Shown: positions 26,496 through 37,947, numbered from the stretch's first letter. The stretch is DNA of 64,000 nucleotides from Saccharopolyspora elongata (GCF_004348985.1 NZ_SMKW01000012.1:90740-154739); one strand, 5' to 3'. The notes: generated by a model not told the origin, from the letters alone. Numbers and translations: made by a program.

Positions 26496-27728
26496 TCAGC
26501 GCTGGGTGGTCCGCTCCTCCGCGCGGGCGCCTGTCCGCGCCTCGGCACGGGCGCGGCGGGTCAGCGCGAGGTAGACCACGACCGCGGACAGCGACAGGGC
26601 TCCCATCACCACGCCCATCGGCAGTGCCGTGCCGGTGCCCGCCGAACCCACCAGCGGCGCCGCGAGGCCACCGGCCAGGAACTGCATGACGCCCAGCAGC
26701 GCCGATGCGCTCCCGGCCGTCTCGGGGTGCCCGGACAGCGCCAAGGTCGTGGCGTTGGGGAACACCACGCCCATGCTCGACGCCACCAGGAAGAGCGCCG
26801 GCAGCAGCCCCGGCAAGCCCAGACCGAACGCGGCGGAGGCCGCCACCGCGACGCCGCCGACCGCATTCACGCCGAGCCCGATGGCCAGCAGCCGGCCCGG
26901 GTCGACCCGGGCCACCAGCCGGCCGTTGAGCTGCCCGAAGAGCACGATGCCCAGCGAGTTCACGCCGAAGACCAGGCTGAACAGCTGGGGCGACATGCCG
27001 TAGACGTCCTGCAGCACGAACGACGATCCGGCGATGTAGGCGAACATCGCCGCGAACGCCAGCGCCGCGGACAGCGAATACCCGACGAACGCCCGGTCGC
27101 CGAGCAGGCTTCCGAAGGTCCGCAACGTGCTGCCCAGGCTGCCGGGCCGTCGTGACTCGCCGGGCAGCGTCTCCCGCACCCCGAACGCGGTCGCCACCAG
27201 CAGCACCACGCCGATCGCGCCGAGCACCAGGAACACGCCGCGCCACGACGTCACCCGCAGCATCTGCCCGCCGATCAGCGGCGCGAGGATCGGTGCCAGC
27301 CCGTTGACCAGCATGAGCAGCGAGAAGAACCGCGCCATCGCCACGCCCGAATACAGGTCCCGCACCACGGCGCGGGCGATGACGATTCCGGCGGCACCGC
27401 CGAGTCCCTGCACCAACCGCAGCCCCGCCAGCGCGTACGCGGACGGCGCGCCCGCGCACAGCAGCGACGCCAAGGTGAACACCACCAGCCCGATCAGCAG
27501 CGGCCGGCGGCGGCCGAAGGTGTCCGACAGCGGCCCGGCGACGAGCTGCCCCAGGGCCAGGCCGACCGTGCACGCCGTCAGCGACAGCTGCACCTGCGAC
27601 GGCCCGGCTTGCAGATCGCCGGCGATCGTCGGAAAGGCGGGGAGGTACATGTCGATCGACAGCGGGCCGAACGCGGACAGCGCGCCCAGGATCAGCACGT
27701 ACTTCACCCTGCGCGGTTGGTCCCCCAT
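26496..27728 (-). CDS. MFS exporter, Bcr/CflA (DHA1) family
   Basis: 410 residues, 12 TMS. 'LSIDMYLPAFPTIAGDL' is the typical Bcr/CflA start, with motif A 'GPLSDTFGRRRPLLIG' and motif C-like 'GAAGIVIARAVVRDL'. Start ATG 27728 follows a GGGGGCG purine stretch. Family members export bicyclomycin, chloramphenicol or sulfonamides; actual substrate unknown. Its stop is directly adjacent to that of the convergent ArsR-like gene. Confidence 0.87.
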   Translation of the reverse strand: MGDQPRRVKYVLILGALSAFGPLSIDMYLPAFPTIAGDLQAGPSQVQLSLTACTVGLALGQLVAGPLSDTFGRRRPLLIGLVVFTLASLLCAGAPSAYALAGLRLVQGLGGAAGIVIARAVVRDLYSGVAMARFFSLLMLVNGLAPILAPLIGGQMLRVTSWRGVFLVLGAIGVVLLVATAFGVRETLPGESRRPGSLGSTLRTFGSLLGDRAFVGYSLSAALAFAAMFAYIAGSSFVLQDVYGMSPQLFSLVFGVNSLGIVLFGQLNGRLVARVDPGRLLAIGLGVNAVGGVAVAASAAFGLGLPGLLPALFLVASSMGVVFPNATTLALSGHPETAGSASALLGVMQFLAGGLAAPLVGSAGTGTALPMGVVMGALSLSAVVVYLALTRRARAEARTGARAEERTTQR

Positions 27729-27866
27729 GCGTTCGCCCCCGTGGTGCTCGATACCGACCGGTACCGTAACTCCGCGGCGCACCCTGGGCAGCGGGCGGGC
27801 CCACCGATGAGAATCGGCCACCGGAGCGGTCTACCCCACCAGAACGGACTGCGAAGGAGCCGCGAA

Positions 27867-28448
27867 ATGACCGACCTGCCCGACCTCCGGCCGGCCGCCG
27901 AGCACCTGGCGACCCTGCTGGGGAACGTTGCCGACGACCAGCTCGGCGCGCCCACGCCGTGCACCGAGTACGCCCTCGGCGACCTGATCGACCACGTCAG
28001 CGGCCTGTCGCTGGCATTCACCGCGGCAGCCGCGAAGGACTTCTCGCAGACCGGCGGAGGACCGTCAGGGGACGCCACCCGGCTTCCCGACGACTGGCGC
28101 ACCCGCATCCCCGCCCAGCTGACCGCGATGGCCGAAGCGTGGCGCGACCCGGCGGCCTGGGACGGCATGACGCAGGCCGGTGGCATCCAGTTGCCCGGTT
28201 CGGTCGCGGGCGCCGTCGCGATGAACGAGCTGGTGGTGCACGGCTGGGACATCGCGAAGTCCACCGGGCAGCAGTTCCGGTGCGACGCCGTGTCGCTGGC
28301 GTCGGCCCTGGAGTTCACGTCCGCGCGGGCAACCGAGGAGCCCAGCCCCGACAGCCCGTTCGGCCCGGCCGTCGAGGTCCCGACTGACGCCACGCCGCTG
28401 GACAAGCTCGTCGGCCTCACCGGCCGCAACCCGGCCTGGCAGCCATGA
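27867..28448 (+). CDS. TIGR03086-type DinB/maleylpyruvate-isomerase-like protein (paralogue)
   Basis: 193 residues from ATG 27867 (GAAGGAG ribosome site). Same layout as the gene at 18101: 'DDQLGAPTPCTEYALGDLID' followed by 'HVSG', then 'NELVVHGWDIAKST', giving the metal-binding histidines. Likely cytoplasmic, metal-dependent; reaction unknown. Ends at a strong hairpin. Confidence 0.82.
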   Translation: MTDLPDLRPAAEHLATLLGNVADDQLGAPTPCTEYALGDLIDHVSGLSLAFTAAAAKDFSQTGGGPSGDATRLPDDWRTRIPAQLTAMAEAWRDPAAWDGMTQAGGIQLPGSVAGAVAMNELVVHGWDIAKSTGQQFRCDAVSLASALEFTSARATEEPSPDSPFGPAVEVPTDATPLDKLVGLTGRNPAWQP

Positions 28449-28455
28449 AGAACCT

Positions 28456-28494
28456 GTGTGCACTTTTGGCTGTTATGGCAACAAAAGTGCACAC
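28456..28494. terminator. Hairpin between convergent genes
   Basis: Perfect 13-bp arms GTGTGCACTTTTG (28456-28468) and CAAAAGTGCACAC (28482-28494) with a 13-nt loop. Works in both directions; it may also be a repetitive palindromic element. Confidence 0.7.
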
Positions 28495-28507
28495 GGGTCC
28501 TGAGGGC

Positions 28508-30046
28508 TCAGCGGCCCCAGACGGGGTTTCCCCACTCGGTCTGCTCGCGGAGTTGGCGTTTGAGCAGCTTCCCTCCCGGATTGCGGGGCAGCGGCTCCGC
28601 GCGCACCACGAAGTACTGCGGCACCTTGAAGTCGGCGAGGCGATCCGCCAGGTAGGCCAGCGCGGCCCGCGGGTCGAACTCGCCGTCCGGCGGCGGCACC
28701 ACCACCGCGCCGACCTTCTCCCCCATCACGTCGTCCGGCACGCCGACGACCGCCACGTCGGCGACGCCGGGCGCCCCGGCCAGCGCGTTCTCCACCTCCA
28801 CCGAGTACACGTTCTCGCCGCCCCGGTTGATCATGTCCTTGGCGCGGTCGACGACGCGGACCAGGCCGTGCTCGTCGATGCTCGCCAGGTCGCCGGTGCG
28901 CAGCCAGCCGCCGGCGAAGGCGTTCGCGGTCGCCTCCGGCTTGTTCCAGTACCCGGCGACGATGTTCGGGCCGCGGATGAGCAGCTCGCCGACGCCGCTT
29001 TCCGGGTCCGCCGCATCCAGCGCCAGATCCACCACGGGCGCGGCGAACCCGATGGAGTCGGCGTGCTCGGCGGCCCACTCGTGCGGCAGGAACGTCGCGA
29101 TCGACGACGTCTCGGTCAGGCCGAACCCGTTGCCCACGCGGGCCCGCGGGAAGCCCGCCTTGATCCGCTCGACCAGCGCCGGGGCGATCGGCGCGCCGCC
29201 GTAGTTGACCTGGGTGACCGCGCTGACGTCTAGGTCCGCGAACTCCGGCTGTGCCAGCGCCAGCGCGTAGATCGCGGGGACCGTGATGAGGGTGTTGATC
29301 CGCTCCTCGACGAGGGTGCGCAGGAACCGCTTCGCCTGGAAGTTCGGCAGCACGACGGTGGTGCCGCCGAGGGCGAGCTGCACGAGTAGCTGGGTGTTGC
29401 AGCCGGTCACGTGGAACAGCGGCACCGACACCAGATTGCGCAGCGCCGGGCCCTCGGCGCGGTCCGTGCCCATCACCCGCAGCGCGGTCTCCACATTGGA
29501 CAGGAAGTTCTCGTGGGTCGTCATCGCCCCCTTCGGGAATCCCGTGGTGCCGCTGGTGTAGAAGATCGCCGCGAGGTCGTCCGGCGCCAGGTCGTCGACC
29601 GCGTGGGCCGGACCGTCGGGCAGCGGATCGCCGGGTCGCAGCACGTGCTTCGCGCCGGAATCCGTCAGCACGTAGTCGATCTCGGGTGCGGCGAACCGGA
29701 TGTTCACCGGCACCGCGACCGCCCCAGCCAGCTGCGTGCCCAGGAATCCCAGCACCCAACCCACCCCGGCGGGCAGCAGGCTCGCCACCCGGTCGCCCCG
29801 GCCGATCCCGGCCGCGCGCAACCCGCCGGCGACGCGCGCCGCCCGGTCCCACAACTGCCGGTAGGTGAGCCGCTCGCCATCGACCTCGACGAGCGCCTCG
29901 TTGTCCGGGAAGCGTTCCGCCGTGGACCGGAACATGGTCACCAACGACGCGGGAAGGCCGGTGTAGTGCGCGATTCCACGGCTGTCTCGCCGGATTCCGG
30001 AGGTGTCGAACGGGGCGGCACCGCGCGGATGCGGTTCGATCGGCAT
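28508..30046 (-). CDS. Acyl-CoA synthetase (AMP-forming, FadD-like)
   Basis: 512 residues. Activates a carboxylic acid to its CoA ester through an acyl-AMP. Visible motifs: P-loop 'YTSGTTGFPKGAM', 'GFGLTETSS' (A5), 'GWLRTGD' (A7), 'RAKDMINRGGENVYSVEVE' (A8) and C-terminal catalytic lysine in 'NPGGKLLKRQL' (A10). ATG 30046 has a strong GGGAGGGG site. Fatty or aryl acid substrate; not decidable. A 25-codon ORF precedes it. Confidence 0.88.
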   Translation of the reverse strand: MPIEPHPRGAAPFDTSGIRRDSRGIAHYTGLPASLVTMFRSTAERFPDNEALVEVDGERLTYRQLWDRAARVAGGLRAAGIGRGDRVASLLPAGVGWVLGFLGTQLAGAVAVPVNIRFAAPEIDYVLTDSGAKHVLRPGDPLPDGPAHAVDDLAPDDLAAIFYTSGTTGFPKGAMTTHENFLSNVETALRVMGTDRAEGPALRNLVSVPLFHVTGCNTQLLVQLALGGTTVVLPNFQAKRFLRTLVEERINTLITVPAIYALALAQPEFADLDVSAVTQVNYGGAPIAPALVERIKAGFPRARVGNGFGLTETSSIATFLPHEWAAEHADSIGFAAPVVDLALDAADPESGVGELLIRGPNIVAGYWNKPEATANAFAGGWLRTGDLASIDEHGLVRVVDRAKDMINRGGENVYSVEVENALAGAPGVADVAVVGVPDDVMGEKVGAVVVPPPDGEFDPRAALAYLADRLADFKVPQYFVVRAEPLPRNPGGKLLKRQLREQTEWGNPVWGR

Positions 30047-30051
30047 CCCGC

Positions 30052-30129
30052 TCACCCCTCCCCGCACATCGGGCTCCTGCCCGGGTCGCCGGGATCTACC
30101 GGTCCGCGAACGGTTTCCACCGAACCCAT
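30052..30129 (-). CDS. Candidate 25-residue upstream ORF
   Basis: ATG 30129 has an ideal GAGGAGG ribosome site (30132-30138) and reads 'MGSVETVRGPVDPGDPGRSP' then 'MCGEG', stopping 5 nt before the acyl-CoA synthetase ATG in another frame. The strong ribosome site is the main support. Could couple translation of the synthetase. Confidence 0.35.
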   Translation of the reverse strand: MGSVETVRGPVDPGDPGRSPMCGEG

Positions 30130-30216
30130 CGGTGCCTCCTCGCCACGCTGCGACAGACCCGCTCACCCTCACCTCGCGAACCGGCGGGGTCAAGACGTCC
30201 GAAAGCCGGGATCGCC

Positions 30217-30996
30217 TCAGGGAACCCGGAATCCGTAGGGGAGTTCGAGTCGGTGCGCGGCCAGCAGCTCCGCGTCGGACAGCAGTTCCGCGGTGGGGCC
30301 GTCGGCGACCACCGCTCCATCGTCGATCAGCACGCTGCGCGGGCACAGCTGCAACGCGTACGGCAGGTCGTGGGTGACCATGAGCATCGTGCCGCCCCAG
30401 TCCAGCAGAACCTCGGCGAGTTCGCGCCGGGCCACCGGTTCGAGGTTCGACGACGGTTCGTCCAGCACCAGCAGCTCGGGGCGGCAGGCAAGCACCGCAG
30501 CCAGCGCGACCCGCTTGCGCTGGCCGCCGGAGAGGTGCAGCGGCGAGCGGTCCGCGTGCTCGGCCATGCCCACCGCGTCGAGCGCCGACCGCACGCGCTC
30601 GGCCAGCTCCTCGCCGCGCACCCCGAAGTTCGCCGGGCCGAACGCGACGTCCTCGCGCACCGTCGGCATGAACAGCTGGTCGTCGGGGTCCTGGAACACC
30701 AGCCCGACGCGACGGCGGATCTCCTTGAGGTTCCGCGAATCCACGGGCAGCCCGCCGACGTGGATGCTCCCCGACTCGGCCGCGTGCACCCCGTTGAGGT
30801 GCAGCGTCATGGTTGTCTTGCCCGCCCCGTTGGGGCCGAGCACCGCGACCCGCTCCCCGTGCTCGACGCGCAGGTCGACGCCGTTGAGCGCGCGGTGCCC
30901 GTCCGGGTAGCGGAACGCCAGCCCGGACACCTCCAGCGCCGGGACGGACCCCGGCTCGGTGGCGCGCTCCGGCAGGGGTTCGGTCAGGCGGTCCAC
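30217..30996 (-). CDS. cbiO: ECF transporter ATPase CbiO/NikO
   Basis: 259-residue ABC ATPase of a group I energy-coupling-factor transporter. Walker A 'GPNGAGKTT', Q-loop 'VFQDPDDQLF', signature 'LSGGQRKRVALA', Walker B 'LLVLDEPSSNLEP' and H-loop 'MVTHDL' are intact. GTG 30996 overlaps the end of cbiQ by 13 nt. Last gene of the cbiM-N-Q-O unit. Confidence 0.92.
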   Translation of the reverse strand: MDRLTEPLPERATEPGSVPALEVSGLAFRYPDGHRALNGVDLRVEHGERVAVLGPNGAGKTTMTLHLNGVHAAESGSIHVGGLPVDSRNLKEIRRRVGLVFQDPDDQLFMPTVREDVAFGPANFGVRGEELAERVRSALDAVGMAEHADRSPLHLSGGQRKRVALAAVLACRPELLVLDEPSSNLEPVARRELAEVLLDWGGTMLMVTHDLPYALQLCPRSVLIDDGAVVADGPTAELLSDAELLAAHRLELPYGFRVP

Positions 30997-31751
30997 AAGG
31001 CCACTCCCAGCACGACGGCGGCGACGGCAGGTGGCACCATGCCCAGCCACCACGTCGCCAGTGATGTCCGGCGCGACTCCCCCAGCTCGGGCATCGCGCC
31101 GCTCCAGCCCCGCGACACCATCGCCAGGTGCACGCGTTCGCCCCGCTCGTAGGAGCGGATGAACAGGCTCCCGATCCCGCGCGCGGTCGCGCCGAGCTGC
31201 CACAGGAACCGCGGATCGTGCCCGCGGCAGATGCGCGCGACCCGCATCCGCTTGGCCTCCGCGACGATCACCTCGGCATAGCGCAGCATCAGCGTGATGA
31301 TGGTGATCAGCAGCCGGGGCGCCCGCAGCCGCTGCAGCCCGACCACCAGCTCCCTCGGCGCGGTCGTGGCGGCCAGCAGCACCGACGTGGCCAACCCGAG
31401 CGTGCCCTTGACCAGGATGTTCCAGCCCGCCAGCAGGCCACCGGTGGACAGCGCCAGGCCCGCCACCTCGGTGGTCGCGCCGCCCGCGGTGAACGGCAGC
31501 ACCAGCGCGAGCACCACGAATGGCACCTCGATCAGCAGGCGACCGGCCAGCCAGCGCGGCGGAACCCGGGCCACCAGCACGAGCCCGAACAGCAGCAGCG
31601 CGTACCCGCCGAACGCCCAGAACACCTCGCGCGGCGTCGCCACCACGCACAGCACCACCAGGAAGGCCGCCACGATCTTGACCTCGGGCGCCGACCGGTG
31701 CAGGACCGAGTCGCCGGGCAGGTGCAGCGCGCCGGCGTGACCGGCTCCCAC
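30984..31751 (-). CDS. cbiQ: ECF transporter T component CbiQ/NikQ
   Basis: 255-residue membrane protein that couples the ATPases to the substrate-binding subunit. It carries the two EcfT coupling-helix motifs, 'AKRMRVARICRGHD' (ARG-like) and 'MVSRGW' (also ARG-like). GTG 31751 starts 2 nt after the cbiN stop. Same operon. Confidence 0.88.
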   Translation of the reverse strand: MGAGHAGALHLPGDSVLHRSAPEVKIVAAFLVVLCVVATPREVFWAFGGYALLLFGLVLVARVPPRWLAGRLLIEVPFVVLALVLPFTAGGATTEVAGLALSTGGLLAGWNILVKGTLGLATSVLLAATTAPRELVVGLQRLRAPRLLITIITLMLRYAEVIVAEAKRMRVARICRGHDPRFLWQLGATARGIGSLFIRSYERGERVHLAMVSRGWSGAMPELGESRRTSLATWWLGMVPPAVAAVVLGVALWTA

Positions 31752-31753
31752 CG

Positions 31754-32094
31754 CTATTCGCCCCCGGCCCGGCGCCGCAGGCCCCAGAACAACCCTCCGG
31801 CGGCACCGAGCGTGACCACCGCGCCGATCACCCCGGCCACCCGGTCCAGCGGTCGTCGCCGCCGACGGTGTAGTCCGCCAGCGGGCCACCGGAGAACGCG
31901 TGGTCCTGGGCGTGCTGCGCGATGCACTGCCCTTCCAGTTGCTCGCCCTGCTCGGTCTCGACCACGGTGCAGCCGCGCTGCGTGACCGCGTCCAGCCCGT
32001 CCGGGTCGGAGTCCGCGAAGTAGGCCACGCCACCCGCGATGACGAGGATGAACAGGCCGAAGACCAGCAGGAAACGCCGACGTGGGGCACTCAT
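31754..32094 (-). pseudogene. cbiN: CbiN/NikN-type accessory subunit (PDGLE domain), frameshifted
   Basis: From ATG 32094 the frame reads 'MSAPRRRFLLVFGLFILVIA', 'DSDPDGLDAV' and 'HAFSGGPLADYTVGGDDRW', then hits a TGA at 31828. The expected second TM helix continues in the neighbouring frame ('DRVAGVIGAVVTLGAAGGLF' then 'WGLRRRAGGE', stop at 31754). One added base just after the 'GGDDR' codons (near 31850) restores a normal two-TM protein. Real inactivation, programmed shift and sequencing error are all possible. Start overlaps the cbiM stop (ATGA). Confidence 0.8.
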
Positions 32095-32762
32095 CGCACG
32101 TTCTCCTCCGTCCGCTTCCCGGTCCGCAGCAGATGGACCAGGTCCGGTCGGGCGGCCGCGACGGCACCCACCGTGGCCGCCGTGATCACGCCCTCGCCGA
32201 TGCCGATCAGGCAGTGCACCCCGACCATCGCGACCGCGGCCGTGCCGAGGCCGAAACCGGCCGCGCCGCCGACCGCGTACTCGAGGACGAAGCCGCCGGA
32301 GGCGGCGACGGTGTTCACCCAGGCCGCGACGAAGGCGGTCACCAGCAGGCCGGTCCGGCTCCGCCGCGCGAAGCGGCGCAATGCGAGGGCGACGAGGTAG
32401 CCGGCGGCGGTGCCGATCAGCGCCATGTTGGTGATGTTCGCGCCCAGCATGGTCAGCCCGCCGTCGGCGAACAGCAGCGCCTGCACCACCAGCACGATCG
32501 CCACGCACAGCGCGCCGACCCACGGCCCGGCCAGGATCGCCGCCAGCGCCCCGCCGAGCAGGTGCCCGCTGACGCCGGGCAGCACCGGGAAGTTGATCAT
32601 CTGCGCGGCGAAGACGAACGCAGCGACCAACCCCGCCATCGGCGCCGTCCGGTCGTCCAGGTCGGCCCGCGCCTTGGTCAGCGCGACCGCCAGCCCGGCT
32701 ATCCCCACGGCCGCGAACAGCACCGCCGTCTGCGCGTTGAGCAACCCGTCGCTCATGTGCAT
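32091..32762 (-). CDS. cbiM: ECF substrate-binding membrane subunit CbiM/NikM
   Basis: 223-residue S component for Co2+ or Ni2+. It begins 'MHMSDGLL': in NikM structures the N-terminal amine and His2 bind the metal, which argues for ATG 32762. The second ligand loop 'PVLPGVSGHLLGG' is present. However, the only strong ribosome site (GGAGGGAG) serves GTG 32783, which would add seven residues and bury the ligand unless the extension is removed. First gene of the ECF unit. Confidence 0.88.
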   Translation of the reverse strand: MHMSDGLLNAQTAVLFAAVGIAGLAVALTKARADLDDRTAPMAGLVAAFVFAAQMINFPVLPGVSGHLLGGALAAILAGPWVGALCVAIVLVVQALLFADGGLTMLGANITNMALIGTAAGYLVALALRRFARRSRTGLLVTAFVAAWVNTVAASGGFVLEYAVGGAAGFGLGTAAVAMVGVHCLIGIGEGVITAATVGAVAAARPDLVHLLRTGKRTEENVR

Positions 32763-32826
32763 GGCGAGCGTGGTGGTCGGCACGACGGGCTCCCTCCTGA
32801 CCGGAACAGCTGCGCATCGAGAGTAG

Positions 32827-32843
32827 TTGCCGCAATACCGCAA
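32827..32843. promoter_or_regulatory. Nur-box-like site upstream of cbiM
   Basis: TTGC-N9-GCAA (32827-32830, 32840-32843) matches the outer half-sites of the Streptomyces nickel-responsive Nur box. It lies 64 bp upstream of ATG 32762. If genuine it points to nickel rather than cobalt as the substrate. Confidence 0.45.
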
Positions 32844-32884
32844 TCACCAGTAGCTGGCAGGAGGCCTAGATCGCAGTCCGGCGA

Positions 32885-32926
32885 GAAAAAACCGTCGTCC
32901 CGGGCATAACACCCAGGACGACGGTT
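32885..32926 (-). terminator. Rho-independent terminator of the HesB-like gene
   Basis: On the minus strand AACCGTCGTCC pairs with GGACGACGGTT (32890-32926), extended by GGG/CCC, and is followed by a run of six T. It lies 14 bp after the stop at 32940. Confidence 0.9.
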
Positions 32927-32939
32927 CGAGTCCGTTCGG

Positions 32940-33209
32940 TCAGTCTCGGACGGCCAGCGCCAGTTCGCCGTTGGAGTCCCGCTCGGCGTCCAGCACCTTG
33001 TCGCCGAGCAGCTCGGCGACCTGCGGTTCGAGGAACACCCGCACGCCGGATACCTCGACCACCTCGTCGCCCGACTGCGGTTCGGCGGCGATCGACGCCT
33101 GCAGTCCTTCGCCCGCCGGCGCAATGCGCAGGCCGGAACCTTCCGGAGAGTCGCCGCCGACGAGGACGAGCTTGATGACCTCTGCGGCGCTCTCACTGAT
33201 GGTGAGCAT
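32940..33209 (-). CDS. HesB/IscA-like small protein without cysteines
   Basis: 89 residues from ATG 33209 (GAAGGGG about 9 nt upstream). 'MLTISESAAEVIKLVL', 'GLRIAPAGEG' and 'VVEVSGVRVFLEPQVAELLG' follow the HesB/IscA fold, but the three Fe-S-binding cysteines are missing, as in a common actinobacterial subfamily. It probably does not carry a cluster; role unknown. Confidence 0.75.
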   Translation of the reverse strand: MLTISESAAEVIKLVLVGGDSPEGSGLRIAPAGEGLQASIAAEPQSGDEVVEVSGVRVFLEPQVAELLGDKVLDAERDSNGELALAVRD

Positions 33210-33320
33210 TGTGCTCAACCCCTTCTCCGAGCCGGTCGGTTTGAAGGGGCCACCGTGTCATCAGCCGCCGCCCCGACGCAAACCGAACCGCCCCCGGCGT
33301 GTCACCGGCCCCGGAAACCA

Positions 33321-33357
33321 CGACACCCCCGGCCGCAACAGCGGTCCGGGGGCGTCG
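33321..33357 (-). terminator. Hairpin after gcvP
   Basis: CGACACCCCCGG (33321-33332) pairs with CCGGGGGCGTCG (33346-33357) with one mismatch, 44 bp past the gcvP stop. Confidence 0.6.
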
Positions 33358-33401
33358 CCGCACTTCTTTCGCAGTTGGCAAGCGGCGCCAGCCGACAGCT
33401 G

Positions 33402-36296
<2,895 letters not shown>

Positions 36297-36359
36297 CGCC
36301 AAACCTCAATCGTCGCGGCGGCAAAAGGGCGGCAGGCAGCCGGAACTGCCCAGCTCTCC

Positions 36360-36566
36360 CCCTCTGTCACTGTCCGCGAAGCGAACGCCTGAGAGCTTCA
36401 CCCGGGAACCGGGCTTGCACCGTCGGCGGGGTGCACCACGGCCGTGGTGCACCCTCTTTCCAGAGGTATCTCGCCCGTGCGGTCCAGGTGGCCTGAGAGG
36501 TTGTCGGGGAGGGTTGCTCCTTCGGCGCCGACCGCGGCCTAGGCCGGGCCGGACTCTCCCGCACGG
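36360..36566 (-). promoter_or_regulatory. Tandem glycine riboswitch
   Basis: Two aptamers in series. The first (about 36566-36473) has the P1 pair CCGTGCGG/CCGCACGG, 'GGGAGAG', 'GCGCCGAAGGAGCAA' and 'CTCTCAGGC'. The second (about 36470-36360) has 'GCCGACGGTGCAAGCC' and 'CTCTCAGGC', closed by CCTCTG/CAGAGG. Both core motifs match the gcvT riboswitch family. It leads directly into gcvP, normally as an ON switch. Confidence 0.93.
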
Positions 36567-36658
36567 GGTCGGCGATGTGCCGCAGCTTACCCGATCAGGG
36601 GGTCCGAGCGGACCAGCGATGTCACCGGCCGCACACCACCCGGTCGGGTCCGGTCGGC

Positions 36659-37228
36659 TCAGCCGGTCTCGGCCTGCCGGTCGCGCCGCCGGCGGGACAG
36701 CTCGTCGTCCATCGGGACCAGCTCCGCGCCGTCGGCCCGTTCCGCCGGGAAGTCGTGGATCGTGCCGCTGATCTCGCGCATCGCACCGCTGACAGCGATG
36801 CCGAACACCCCTTGGCCACCCTGCAACAAGTCGACCACCTCCTCGGCAGAGGTGCACTCGTAGACCGTCGTCCCGTCGCTGAACAGCGTCAGCCTGGCCA
36901 GGTCCTGCACACCCCGGTTGCGCAGGTGTTCCACCGCGACCCGGATGTTGTGCAGCGACACCCCGGTGTCCAGCAGTCGCTTGACCACCTTGAGCACCAG
37001 GATGTCCTTGAACGAGTACAGCCGCTGCGAGCCGGAGCCGGCCGCGCCGCGGATGGACGGGCCGACCAGCTTGGTGCGCGCCCAGTAGTCCAACTGGCGG
37101 TAGGTGATGCCGGCGATCTGGCAGGCGGCCGGACCCCGGTAGCCGACCAGTTCGTCCGGCAGCGAGGCGTCGGGGAACAGCTCGCCCTGCTCCACGGCAG
37201 CATCCCGGTTGGACGCTTCCTCGACCAC
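36659..37228 (-). CDS. MerR-family regulator (Rv1830-like)
   Basis: 189 residues. GTG 37228 has GGGGAGG 5 nt upstream. The HTH segment 'GYRGPAACQIAGITYRQLDY' then 'WARTKLVGPSIRGAAGSGSQ', and 'RLYSFKDILVLKVVKRLLDT' closely resemble M. tuberculosis Rv1830 as I recall it. It is separated by about 240 bp and a terminator from the DUF151 gene, matching the conserved gcvH-garA-MerR-DUF151-MerR-gcvP order in part. Confidence 0.9.
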   Translation of the reverse strand: MVEEASNRDAAVEQGELFPDASLPDELVGYRGPAACQIAGITYRQLDYWARTKLVGPSIRGAAGSGSQRLYSFKDILVLKVVKRLLDTGVSLHNIRVAVEHLRNRGVQDLARLTLFSDGTTVYECTSAEEVVDLLQGGQGVFGIAVSGAMREISGTIHDFPAERADGAELVPMDDELSRRRRDRQAETG

Positions 37229-37403
37229 GCCTGCCTCCCCTCGTCCGGCACGAAGCCGACGACGATCACCAGCTCCCGGACCATCGCGGTCCGAGGCCGC
37301 GAACACCGCCCAGCGGCCGAATCACACCGGGGCAATTCGCGTAAGTTCGACGGTATGCCTGCCCCGCGGGGAGGTCAACGCGACGCGCGGTGCACCCGGA
37401 CGA

Positions 37404-37439
37404 CCCGGCCCCCGCCTGCTCGCGCAGACGGGGGCCGGG
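37404..37439 (-). terminator. Terminator after the DUF151 gene
   Basis: Perfect 11-bp arms CCCGGCCCCCG (37404-37414) and CGGGGGCCGGG (37429-37439), 14-nt loop, 25 bp past the stop at 37465. Confidence 0.8.
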
Positions 37440-37464
37440 CTGTGTCGTCGGTCGATCGGCGGGC

Positions 37465-37947
37465 TCAGGTGTCGGCGCCGCGGAAGTCCTCCGGGGAGAC
37501 GGAGTCCAGGAACTCGCGGAACTTCTCCACCTCGTCCTCCTGCTCGTCCGGGATGATCAGCCCCGCCTCGTCCAGCACCGATTCGTCGGCGTGGATGGGC
37601 ACCCCGATGCGCAGCGCCAGCGCCACCGAGTCGCTCGGCCGCGCGGAGACCCGCACATCCCCGTCGAACACCAGCTCGGCGAAGAAGGTGCCGTCCTGCA
37701 GGTCGGTGATCCGCACCTGTTCCAGGTCGCGCCCGAGGGCGCCGATGACGTCCTTCAACAGGTCGTGGGTAAGGGGTCTCTGCGGCCGCACACCCTGCTG
37801 CTCAAGCGCGATGGCGGTCGCCTCGACCGAGCCGATCCAGATCGGCAGGTAACGCTCGCCGTGCGCCTCGCGCAACAGCAGAATCGGCTGGTTTGCTGGT
37901 AGTTCAACTCGCACGCCGACGACGCGCATCTCGCTGCTCATCGTCAC
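37465..37947 (-). CDS. Bifunctional nuclease family protein (DUF151)
   Basis: About 160 residues. 'RYLPIWIGSVEATAIALEQQ', 'RPLTHDLLKDVIGALG' and 'RPSDSVALALRIGVPIHADE' are the DUF151/BFN signature. GTG 37947 has GGAGGAGG at good spacing; ATG 37941 is the alternative. Homologues form a conserved actinobacterial neighbourhood with garA and gcvH; the nuclease activity was shown for plant relatives, not here. Confidence 0.88.
   Translation of the reverse strand: MTMSSEMRVVGVRVELPANQPILLLREAHGERYLPIWIGSVEATAIALEQQGVRPQRPLTHDLLKDVIGALGRDLEQVRITDLQDGTFFAELVFDGDVRVSARPSDSVALALRIGVPIHADESVLDEAGLIIPDEQEDEVEKFREFLDSVSPEDFRGADT

Noticed and set aside
32784..32939. Cobalamin riboswitch upstream of cbiM
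   Set aside because: No B12-box-like core found; the region holds a terminator from the next gene and the Nur-like site.
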